The notes under the pieces were generated by a model. That model made no database searches and was not told the origin of the DNA. It saw only the letters and a list, made by a program, of their open reading frames with translations. The position numbers and the translations under genes are program-made. This document shows positions 44,213 through 53,968 of a DNA stretch of 64,000 nt, in pieces. The DNA is from Brachypodium distachyon (lineage: Eukaryota; Streptophyta; Magnoliopsida; Poales; Poaceae): contig NC_016135.3 in the NCBI RefSeq assembly GCF_000005505.3, positions 12,246,613-12,310,612 on the forward strand, written 5' to 3'. Each line of letters begins with the position of its first letter. Within the stretch, counting starts at the first letter, position 1.

Positions 44213-45262
44213 ATGGAGTTCCTGCAGGACAGCATCCCCATGGTGTACCTGGCCGTCGCAGCCTTCGTGCTGTACGCGCGCGCGTCTTCGTCTCTCCTCC
44301 GCCCGGGGCTCCCACGCTTGGTCGCCCTGCTCCCCGTATTTCCGGTCCTCGCCTCCGCCCCCTTGGCCTTCTCTTCCTCCGCCATCCTCCGGGGCCTCGC
44401 CGGCTTCTTCCTAGCCTGGCTCTGCTCCTTCAAGGTCGCGCTCTTCACCGTCGGCCGCGGCCCGCTCGACCCGGCTCTCCCCCTGCTTCCGTTCCTCTTC
44501 ACCGCCTTGCTCCCCGTCAAGCTCCGACCAGCATCCAACAACAAAGCCACAGCCAAGTCGTCCTTCTCCCTCGTTTCTTGCACGGTCAAGGTCGCCATCA
44601 TAGCCGCCGTCGTCCGCCTCTACGAGTACAACGACCAGCTGCATCTCTACGCCCGCCTCGCGTTGTACGGCGTGCACACGTACTGCTTCCTGGACCTGCT
44701 CCTCCCCTGCATCGCGGCCGCGGGGGGCGCGCTGGGGATGGAGATGGAGCCGCAGTTCGACCGGCCGTACCTGGCGACGTCGCTGCGGGACTTCTGGGGC
44801 CGCCGGTGGAACCTCATGGTGTCCGCCATCCTCCGGCCGTCTGTGTACGAGCCCGTGCGCGCGCGAGCCGGGAACGCCGCGGCGGGGGTCCTGGCCACGT
44901 TCCTCGTGTCCGGGCTGATGCACGAGGCCATGGTGTACTACCTCAGCCTGCGCTGGCCGCCGAACGGCGAGATGGCTGTCTTCTTCGTTCTCCATGGCGT
45001 CTGCTGCGTCGCCGAGGAGTGGTTCGTGCGGCGGTGGAAGGCCAGGGGCTGTCCCTCGCCGCCGCGAGCTGTGGCGACGCTGCTGGTTTGGGCGTTCGTC
45101 GTGGGCACGTCGTTCTGGCTCTTCTTCCCGGCGTTGTGCAAGGACGGTGTCGAGGAGAAGCTGCTGCAGGGGTGGGCTGCCGTGGCGGCGTTCTTTCGGG
45201 ACGCCGGCAGAAAGGTTGCCCTGCCCTGTACGATCAACGGAGTGATCAGTGATCAAAAGTGA
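44213..45262 (+). CDS. Wax synthase-like long-chain-alcohol O-fatty-acyltransferase (MBOAT family)
   Basis: Single exon, 349 residues, the usual size for plant wax synthases. The family joins fatty acyl-CoA to fatty alcohols to form wax esters at the ER membrane. The protein is hydrophobic with about eight predicted membrane stretches (residues 5-30, 35-70 and 80-100, and several after 115). The wax synthase signature DFWGRRWNLMV lies at about residues 191-201. The MBOAT catalytic histidine is in GLMHEAMVYYL (about H237). I chose ATG 44,213 (context GCGACCATGG) since upstream sequence lacks another ATG in frame. No frameshift or stop is visible. The exact substrate is not predictable, as grass genomes hold tandem families of such genes. 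Codon use is strongly GC3-rich, as in many grass genes. Confidence 0.92.
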   Translation: MEFLQDSIPMVYLAVAAFVLYARASSSLLRPGLPRLVALLPVFPVLASAPLAFSSSAILRGLAGFFLAWLCSFKVALFTVGRGPLDPALPLLPFLFTALLPVKLRPASNNKATAKSSFSLVSCTVKVAIIAAVVRLYEYNDQLHLYARLALYGVHTYCFLDLLLPCIAAAGGALGMEMEPQFDRPYLATSLRDFWGRRWNLMVSAILRPSVYEPVRARAGNAAAGVLATFLVSGLMHEAMVYYLSLRWPPNGEMAVFFVLHGVCCVAEEWFVRRWKARGCPSPPRAVATLLVWAFVVGTSFWLFFPALCKDGVEEKLLQGWAAVAAFFRDAGRKVALPCTINGVISDQK

Positions 45263-46140
45263 GATGTTCGCGGTATAGAAAAATCAACTAGCTATCGATG
45301 CTTGACTTTTCGCTTCCTGAGACAATCTTGAATTCTTAGCTCCGGTAATCTGGTTAATACAAAAACATATGTGGCTCTCCTTAGGACAAATCGTGGGTGA
45401 TTGTTTGAGCGTTACTGTGGAACGCTAGCCACCCGCCTAATAAATCTTCCAAGGTGGCCAACGGATCGCTTAACAGGCTCGGCATGGCCCGGGCCCGTTT
45501 GGTCTGTTAATAAGTGGGCTGTGCAGCACGGCCAGCCTGCTCGGGCGAATCCCGGGCCCAGGCACGCATATGAGCTGTGCGGGCTGGCGGGGGCCGTTTA
45601 TCCACGTGGGCGAAAAAAAAGCCCGTGGCTCCAAAACTCCTCTAACCCTAGTATTTTTTTCTGGACATCTCGCTCCAGTCCCGATCCGCAAGCCCCGTGC
45701 GCCGTCGCCATCTCCTTCTAGCTCTTCGGACGTCGCCAAGCCCCGTGCTATCATTTTATGAATTTAGATATTTAATAATTTTTTAGGCAACAATTTTAAT
45801 GCTATCATTTTTATTGGCGAAGAGAGGTGAGACTAAACAGATGGCAACAAGATTGAACGTGTGCCGCGATTAATTTCATAGAATATAAAGAGGAAGAGCA
45901 AGTGATATTTTATCACTTGGCTCATTAATCTCTAAGAAACCATATTTTCACCTACCCTGAAACAGAGGAAGTACATAAGTACCCAATGGCAGAGCTAGAA
46001 ACCGAAAAAAAATAGTGCTAAGATGGGACTAATGGTGTTATACTCATGGTTTTCCATACTTATGAAGTAAATCATCAGTAGATCCTCTTCTGAACATCCT
46101 TGTAGCACCGGCCTGGCTCCGCCCCTGTCAGTACCCATTT
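45263..46140. other. Intergenic, 3' of wax synthase
   Basis: No gene is seen. A GC-rich patch at 45,480-45,760 (repeated GGGCCC and CGGGC phrases) may be an old transposon piece. AT-rich sequence follows, including ACCCTGAAACAGAGGAAGTA at about 45,955, which looks like one decayed end of a Stowaway-type MITE. Confidence 0.4.
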
Positions 46141-46151
46141 TGAAAGGAGTT

Positions 46152-46596
46152 TTTTTCCTCAAAAATTGAAGCTTTTATTAATCTCAATGTTATATGGAGC
46201 GATACAATCACAGAGTATCACACCCCCGGCGTCTGCGCTGAAACGCACACAGCCAAAAAGTACGAACAAACTTATTACAATGAAATAAATATAACGACTC
46301 AAGCAGCATCAAAGCTGAGACTAGACTGCCACTCATGGTGGGTAAAAATGTCCCTGACAACTTGCTCCAGCTTGTTGCACGTCATCAAAGCCAGTTGACG
46401 GTCCGCCGGCTTGAGAAGTATAGACCAAGTACGGAGCCGGTGCGTGCAAAAATACAAAACCTGCATTGGAAAAGTTAAGTTTTTTCTATTAAAAACATTA
46501 TCATTTCTGTATAGCCAAATGGTCCAACATAAACCTGCTGCACCGAACAAAAAAAACGTGCTCAATCTTTTGTTAACACCCTGTGACAAAAGAACC
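46152..46596 (-). mobile_element. 5'-truncated LINE with target-site duplication
   Basis: An 11-bp direct repeat, TGAAAGGAGTT, flanks the unit (46,141-46,151 and 46,597-46,607). On the minus strand it ends with a short A-rich tail. It encodes the C-terminal part of a non-LTR reverse transcriptase polyprotein (46,589-46,299), with the zf-RVT-linked motif CWTIWLYRNDNVFNRK. The remaining LINE is missing, as expected from 5' truncation during target-primed reverse transcription. About 95 residues stay open. Confidence 0.82.
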
Positions 46597-46607
46597 TGAA
46601 AGGAGTT

Positions 46608-49600
46608 GTTAACAGCACTAGTGCACTGAACATACTAATTCTCGTCCCACGCTGATCCGACGCTATTCCATCACGCTTTGATCAGTTGCCGCATCGAGGC
46701 CAGACGCAGGATCCAGTATCGGATGCAGGTCTGACAAGAAACATGGGATGCAAAGCAATCTGAGGCTGTGGCAACCTCTCAGGTAAATGTGAGGGGATTC
46801 CTAATGTCGCCAGCAACGGTGAGGTCCCCGTCGGTGGTTAACGGGTTAATGGTTAATCTCGTTTAGGCTGAAGATGCCTACCATTATTTGTCAACTTTGT
46901 AACCTTATATTTGATATACGTATGCTCCGATATACTAGCATCTTGTATGATGTACCGTAGATGTTCTCCAGCAATATTAATGGCGTACACACTTAGTGAT
47001 ATCGATATTTACACATTGCTCAGTGATTTTGTTTTCCTCCCATCTTCTTTCATGGAAAGATCATCCTAGCTACCTCTTCTTAGTTCCTATTTTTTTCTCC
47101 CTAATTTTTCTTAATAAATTTTAGGCAATTGTAAATTGATCTGCCACTGTGAAGGGGCAGCAAGCTCTAATGGCTGCTAATTGAAAGGCCTTCGGGACCA
47201 TTTCAGGTCAATACAAAGCAAGTACAGTACTTTTTCTTTGATGTCATTCTACTTGTACAGCCGTAGCACCGTAAAAACGTTGCTTACAGTTCCATTGAGA
47301 TCTTCATGGAAGCTAAGAGATAAACACATAATAACCTTGCTACTTGGTACTATAGTCAGTACTTTGTGCTAGTTTTGTGCATAATAAACTGTTATTTTAT
47401 AGTACTTGTGAGGAATGAAGCTGATCTGTGGCACTGCCAACTGCTTGGAACCTGCTACCATGTGATTCTAATTACTTGCATCCCTGCCACCTGCTTTATG
47501 CATTTTGAAGTTGAAAACAGAAAGGTCATTTATTGTGCTTCCAAACATTCATGGTTTGTTGCATGTGGTCCATAAAACAAAACAGAGCTACATTAACCGT
47601 TCCATTGCAAGTACGTAGTACGCACGCACCTCTCTCTCCAGCCTATTGACATGTTAGCCTTTCACCAACTCGTATCGATCCGTGCCCACTTTCCCTGCCA
47701 TCTTCTTTTTGCTCGCGAGAGCAAGGCGTCGCACGCCAAAGGCTCACTGCAGGCATGCACACCGGCCATTACGAGCACGTATGCTCCGAACCCATCCCCA
47801 TCGTCTTGCCACACTACAGCTACAGGACAAGGCGGCAACAATTCACCCGCCCCCACTGAGGTAAAACATTTACTGCTGCTAACCAATTACTGGGGGTGGG
47901 GAGCTCTACTACTTCTTAGCCTCTCCACGCCCAAGAAGGCGCTCATGCACTGCACAGTGCACTTCTGCCGCGCGCTGCTGCAAAGGGCGAAGTAAATGTG
48001 GTGAGTAGCAGTAGACCGCGCGCTGCTATGCAATGCAATGCATGGAACTGCATGCCACGCAGCAGAACGGCAGGCTGCACTGCAGGCCATAAATTTCCAT
48101 CCATGATACATTAACATTTTCCACTATATAGGACGTCTTAAGTTGACGCGCACGATCTCTGGTCCTCCATGACCGGCCGGGCCAGAGGCGCCCATACGTA
48201 CTTACGCATGCACGCGCGCACACGCACTGTGCCGAACCCCGGAACATGCGTGCCATTTGCCCTTGTGCACGCTGCCGAGCGGCGGTGGACGGCCCGGCCG
48301 GGCCACCTAGCTACTTCTGGTTCGCCGGGACTGTAGAACCTTGAATGAGTATGGGCATTCAAGCCTCGCACTGATTTTTGCCTCAAACGCCCATTGAGAC
48401 TACGAGAGGAGGACTGTCTCCTCCCCGGTTTGTTCAGAACAAAAATAGAGCTTATTTAATTTCTCCTCCTTTTTTTGGAGAGGTGGATTTGTGTTTGCTG
48501 TTCGTTCGAGATATCTTCAAACGGATCAGCAGTTGCTATACTGATTCTTAAAGATGATTTCAGAAACAGATATGAGGAGTATGGATCAGTTCAGAGCTCT
48601 GATGATGCTCAAAAGGTTGAGAGAGCCAGCTGAGAGGCATTGGCACTGATGTTATGAATGATGATACATTGGAGTAGATCTTATCCAAAAAATACATTGG
48701 AGTAGAGAATCAATCCGAAGATGCAGAGGTGCAGGATAACGCTTCAAGCTGCAGAATGTCTGTTCAAACCAAAGACCGGACCGGCCAAGTTCTGATGCCC
48801 TTTGACCCGAATCGATGTAGTGGGGTCGCGACCACGTTCTTGTCTGGGAGCGAGGATGCATCTCTCGAACTCAGCTCGGATGGATGGAAAGAGAGGGCCC
48901 AGCTCTCCTGTCGAAGCCTCTCTGTCAGCTTTTGCTCAAAATGGAGCCGCGGAGTTTTCAGCTCGGTGGAAATCTAACAATGAACATAACCTTAGAAAAC
49001 AATACTATAGAATTGAGACAGTGAATTTCTTCATTCTCTTGTGGTCTGTCGTCTCTGACAAATCATAGACTTTGGACAACATCACGATGTAGGGCTCTTC
49101 CCAATGCCCTACGAATATGTGCGTGCTAGTCTGTACAGGACTACTATAATGTTTACTAGCTTCTTGTGATACCAAGTCAACACACCCTTCTGCATACTTT
49201 ATTGACTTCTAGTATCACGATGTTGAGCAGCGAGTGTTTTGCTTCCTTGGGAGTATTTTCTTACTCTATCAACGATGCTATGCGTACGGTACTACAACGT
49301 TTTTGTCCGACACTGCCAACCACACCATTCATGCATTGGACCAAAGTGCAGGCATTAACAATCGTACTGGCATCGGACACGAAACCGTTGTATGTTTACA
49401 GTACTGTAGTCCCGTATTCTTATTGCGCCCATTGGAATGTAACATTTAGGGGGGGAAATGCAGCTCCTAAATATCAATTGGAGTGGCACCATATAATTTC
49501 ATACTCAATACATGACAGGATCATAGTTTATAAATTTTGGAGAAAACCAAAATGAGCTCCAGCATAATGAAAAATATTCACTCGAAAGTTTCAATACATG

Positions 49601-49656
49601 TACCTCATGCAATCCCTTATACAACTCATTTTTTTATATATATTTGTTCTCTTGTA
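46608..49656. other. Intergenic region
   Basis: No gene was recognised in these 3 kb. Open frames are short and lack homology I can name. The GC content rises around 47,680-48,350. A short duplicated phrase, ATACATTGGAGTAGA, occurs near 48,663 and 48,691. Confidence 0.4.
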
Positions 49657-49834
49657 TACTCTTTCCGATTCTAAATTCTTGTCGTTATTTTAGTATTGAT
49701 CCCCACTCGCAGACAACAATGCCCACACACGTTTACTTTTAAACCAATTTGGTTGGTCAAACATTATAAATGAGAGGTCGTCTTGGTTGAAATGCACAAA
49801 TTTATATGAGATGTATTAAAGAACGGAGAGAGTA
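49657..49834. mobile_element. Stowaway-type MITE, decayed
   Basis: It starts TACTCTTTCCGATTCTAAA and ends AACGGAGAGAGTA, inverted ends of the Tc1/mariner MITE type flanked by TA. Length is 178 bp. It is non-coding. Confidence 0.65.
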
Positions 49835-50836
49835 TTATTTTCTCTCTCTAATCAATTATTAATACCTAATTAAATTTTTAAAAAATCTTAGAATTATTCT
49901 ATGAATTTGTGACTATTTTTCTAGAATTAATAGCACCATACCGTATGTAGGTCTATCGCTTGAAAAATTCCAATCCGAGCCATTAGATCTCAAATAAACT
50001 GCTTAGATAAAAAGTGAAACATCTAATCAACAAGAACCCTCACGAGGTGAGATTTTCTAGGAGGTTTCCTAGAATCATTAAGTGATTAAAAGTTCCATCT
50101 TTTGTCTCATCTCTTTATTTAAGATCTAAAGTGATACCAACTGAACATGCCATCCTATTGGTTTTTTTTTCAAGAATGCCACCCATGCCATCCTATTGTT
50201 GACACGTCTAACTTTGGTCCTGCCAGAACTTTTAGACACACGATGTGTGGATTATCGCCACAGTAAAAAGTTGCTACACCCAAGACACCCAACAAGTACC
50301 ACCGTAGGATCAACTTTTTGCTAAAGACTTGCCACGCTTGTTCATCGTTTGTTTGTCTTGCTAGAGAAGCCACCTTGTAAAAGCAGACTTCCATGGTAGA
50401 GTAGCCAGTAGAAGCGCTGCGTATATCAGTATTTTAAAATACCAGGTAATCAGCCTGTAATCATGCCGAAATAACACGGGCACGACAAGAGGGCTGCAAG
50501 TCAGCTGCAACCCCGGTACGACGTACAGAGCAAGAAACGACGCCCCATGTGTAGGAGTAAAAGCTTGCGCGTCAAACAAGGACCACACACACGCAGCGGC
50601 AGCCCCTCTCTGCGTCCTCTGTCTCCCCGCAGGCTACCGAGGCTAGCTTGCTGCTGCAGGCTACAGCAAGCTACTGCTGCGGCTCTGAAAAGGTCCCTTC
50701 CATGCTGCCCCGGCCTCTTCTCTCTCTCTCTCTCTCGCCGGCCCCAAGGCTCGATCGGCTTCTTCAACGCTACATCGGTCAGGCCGTTCTCATTAGTGTA
50801 GTTAGTGTTGGTTTGCTCCTCCGGCCCCCATTCTCG
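49835..50836. other. Intergenic region and distal promoter of the NOI gene
   Basis: No gene is seen in 49,835-50,400. A CT tract (about 50,715-50,736) lies about 100 bp upstream of the TATA box of the NOI-domain gene. GA/CT tracts of this kind are common in plant core promoters and leaders. Confidence 0.45.
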
Positions 50837-50845
50837 CTATAAATA
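50837..50845 (+). promoter_or_regulatory. TATA box of the NOI/RIN4-like gene
   Basis: CTATAAATA lies 151 bp upstream of the ATG. A C/T-rich leader with CTTCTTCTTC runs follows. The expected transcription start is near 50,870. Confidence 0.7.
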
Positions 50846-50995
50846 CACGCACATCCAGCCATTGGAGGTTCCATTCCATTCTGTTTAGCTACCCCAGCAG
50901 CTAGTACCCCTCGCCCAACTGACCCCAGCTTTCTTCCTCTTCTTCTTCTCTACTCAGCTCATTCTGTCTGCCCCCCCTTGCGCCGTGCACACCAA

Positions 50996-51653
50996 ATGGA
51001 GGTAAGTGATATCGATCGTGTGAAGAAGCAGGCGTCCATACAAAGTTATAGAATCGAATCGGAGTGCTTTGTGATAACTAATAATGCATACATTCGTTTT
51101 GGTTTTGTTTCTTGATTCCAGAAGGGGAGGAGGCGGCATGTGCCGGCGTTCGGAGAGTGGAACTACTACTACCACTACAACGAGCCGGAGGTGCCCGCGG
51201 TGCCGGCCGCGTGCTACGCTCCGGAGCCGGAGCCGGAGCCAGAGGCCTGCAGCGATGTCTGGTTCAGGTACTCGCCGCCCCCGCGCAAACCGACGCCCAA
51301 GAAGATGAGGAGGCCGCGGCCGGATGGCGATGCAGCAGCTCCAGTGAAGGGCGGGAGACGTGCCAGGCCGGCCTTCGACTCCGGCAGCGGCGTGGTTCGT
51401 TCGACGACGACGGCCAAGGCCGCCTCCAACTCCAGGGTGGTGCGGCCTGTCGACGAGGACTTGTACCAGGTTCCACCGCCGGAGTTCGCCTCCCACCGCC
51501 CAAGACGGGTACGTCCGCCACAAAGTTTGGTTTATCAGTTTTTTACTACTGTATATATTCTTGGAACTGAATGTTTTTGCTTTGAATGCCTTTATGCAGA
51601 AAGTGAGGAGCCTGTGGATGGGATGCCTGGGCCTCAACTCCTGCGTCGCCTGA
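50996..51653 (+). CDS. Small NOI/AvrRpt-cleavage-site (RIN4-like) protein
   Basis: Exons are 50,996-51,001 (only ATG GAG), 51,122-51,508 and 51,600-51,653. Donors are GTAAGT and GTACGT, acceptors TTCCAG and ATGCAG. The product is 148 residues. The NOI core VPAFGEWN (residues 9-16) matches the PxFGxW motif recognised by the bacterial protease AvrRpt2 in RIN4-family immune regulators. A Pro/Glu repeat follows (EPEPEPEPEA), a basic middle (KPTPKKMRRPR) and a second conserved patch, DEDLYQVPPPEF. The C-terminus is KVRSLWMGCLGLNSCVA, with cysteines that could be acylated for membrane attachment (inference). A two-codon first exon followed by the NOI exon is typical of this family. Likely role: plasma-membrane-linked defence or exocyst-related adaptor, by family only. 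Confidence 0.83.
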
Positions 51654-53897
51654 TCTGATTTGAAGCTCTGTGGATGGGTTGGATCATTGGATGCTTCGTC
51701 GTTCTTCGGTAGCAGTAATATTTGTGTTACCTATCTGTTTCCCCCCTCTGTTGGATAGTTCTCTGTCTGTTCCGATTTTTGTGCTATGTCTTCGCTTGTG
51801 GCAAGATAATCAGGAGGCAACATCACTAGCCAGTTAGTAGTATTGTGGTAGTAACATTTCTGAGAGTTTCTACTCTTTTCTTGTAATGTGGGTAAGACTG
51901 TAAGATATGGATGCAATATGTTGTGCTAGTATGCTAGTAGCATTTTTTGTTACTGTTGAAAAATTGTTCGTCGTTCACGGGGAATGTTGCCGTCCGACTT
52001 TCACGCATGTCGTTGTCAAACAAGTCTTTTCAGAGGACTGGCCACACTTGAATGCTATGTGACGCGCCTTAATTCACTCTTCTGAAGTTCTGAACCCTTC
52101 ATTGACACTAAGGATGATTTTGCGCTGCGGCTTGGAAATTGGCGAAGAGCCTACGGCATGGCTACTGGCTACCAATCAACCGGGAGACTTTCGGTATAGA
52201 GGCTGTATATGGTATATGGCCCTTTTCCAAACAGAGAAGTGCATTTTGTTTTGCATAGACAAAACTCATCTAGAAGCAATAGCATTTCATCCCGGAGTCC
52301 TCGACTGAAGCTAGACATGTTCAGCGCCTTAACATAATCATGATACAAAGTTGCGCAGAAGTCACCATGCTGTAACAGATATCATTTTTTTTCATAATTG
52401 ATTCATGCTACGAGGTTACGTCCCTACTTGCTGGTGGTAGTCCTGCAAAATACGCGGCGGCTGGACACACCTTGGCTTGGTGAGTGACAGGATGGCGCAA
52501 AGCTTTGCTAGGATTTTAGATAAAGGAGATAAAAAGGCTCAGGAGAAAGAGGACGATGATGGAAAGCTGGTGCACTTTTATTTTATCTGAAAATATTTTG
52601 GTCGTTTTGCTCCAAGACTAATTTCATTGACCACGCTTCAAAATCCATTTGAACTCCGAATGATATCAGAACACTTTCTGAATGGTCTCGAATTTTTCAT
52701 ACAACCGGGAGTTCACAATGTCAACCTCTGGTCAACTATATCGACTTAATGTAAAATATATATCTTTATAAGTTTGGGGTATAAAATTCTCCCTCCTTGT
52801 AATATTTCTAATATGTTTGGAAATGGATAAAATCACTTATCCGGGTGGCACCGTGGCAGCATGTGTTGTTTGTTGGTCTATGTAAAATTGTGCCTCACAT
52901 ATCCCTACTATAGTGAATGTCGACTGAAGATGTGGGTTTTACAGATACTGAGTACTGAGTACAACCATTTGAAGATGGTCACCTATGAGTTGTTCAGCTA
53001 GTATGTGCAGCGTGGTAGTTACATGGTATGTAATGCGTTGTATTCTATTACCTCTTTTGGAACAACTTTCAAAATTCAAATAAAAAAGTTGCTTGCAAGT
53101 ATCAGTTGATGCACAGATCAGGGTGTCACAGAAAAATTGACAACTCTTTTCCAAGAAAAATTGGAATTAACCGAAACCTTCTGATTGCAACAACGAATAA
53201 TCTGTACTGTATACTGAGGTTACTCGACTGAATACCGTAAAGCAGTGAAAATAACCGTTGCCTTGTGACTCCTCACTCGTGTATGCTCTGAATGGCTCTA
53301 TTCTGGATTGTTGTATTTTGTCATACAGAACAAGCTGCACAAGCAAGAAGTCAAACACTGAACTGATTGAAGTGGACAATGTTTAAGATTATCGACTACT
53401 GGACATAATCGAGCACTGAGAGTAACTAAAACAGCATAGACAGTAATAGCAAACTTATAAAAAATGTTGGACTGCATACCACTGTTTTTCTGAAATCTAT
53501 AGAAGCTTGACCAACTCTCTTACGTGAAACTGTTGGCATGTAACAGGACAGCTTACGGGATAACACTCACATCTTTCATTTCGTCATCATAGGCTAGCTT
53601 GAGAATATCAAATTAGTTGGTTAATGTTCTGTAACCAGATACAATATAATCGAACACCAGTTATGTACCCGGAATTGACAATCTTTCGCTCTGGGCAAAG
53701 AGAACTGATTCCTGCAGTCTATCAGAACTTTCTGATAACTCTGCACTCCTGATTTCCCACTTGCATGGGACCACCACCAGATGGTCCATTCAACGAAATC
53801 TTGGAGTAACAATTTGATGGCCCTCTAATAATGTGAGGGACAGTATACCCCGGAAGCAATTAGATCACCCTGGACTGTACCAAGTATGTCTAGTTTG
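51654..53897. other. Intergenic region
   Basis: This holds the 3' UTR of the NOI gene (to about 51,950) and AT-rich sequence. No further gene or transposon ends were recognised. Confidence 0.4.
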
Positions 53898-53968
53898 TAG
53901 TTCCTCCGTTTCTAAATATAAGATGTTATAGCTTTGTCCTAAATCAAACTTTTTAAAATTTAATCACG

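Noticed and set aside
44411..45256. 281-codon minus-strand frame opposite the wax synthase
   Set aside because: A GC3-driven shadow; composition is Arg/Glu/His-rich with no domain.
47651..48386. Possible gene around 47,650-48,390
   Set aside because: Frames on both strands are of similar length, with no domain, start context or splice pattern.
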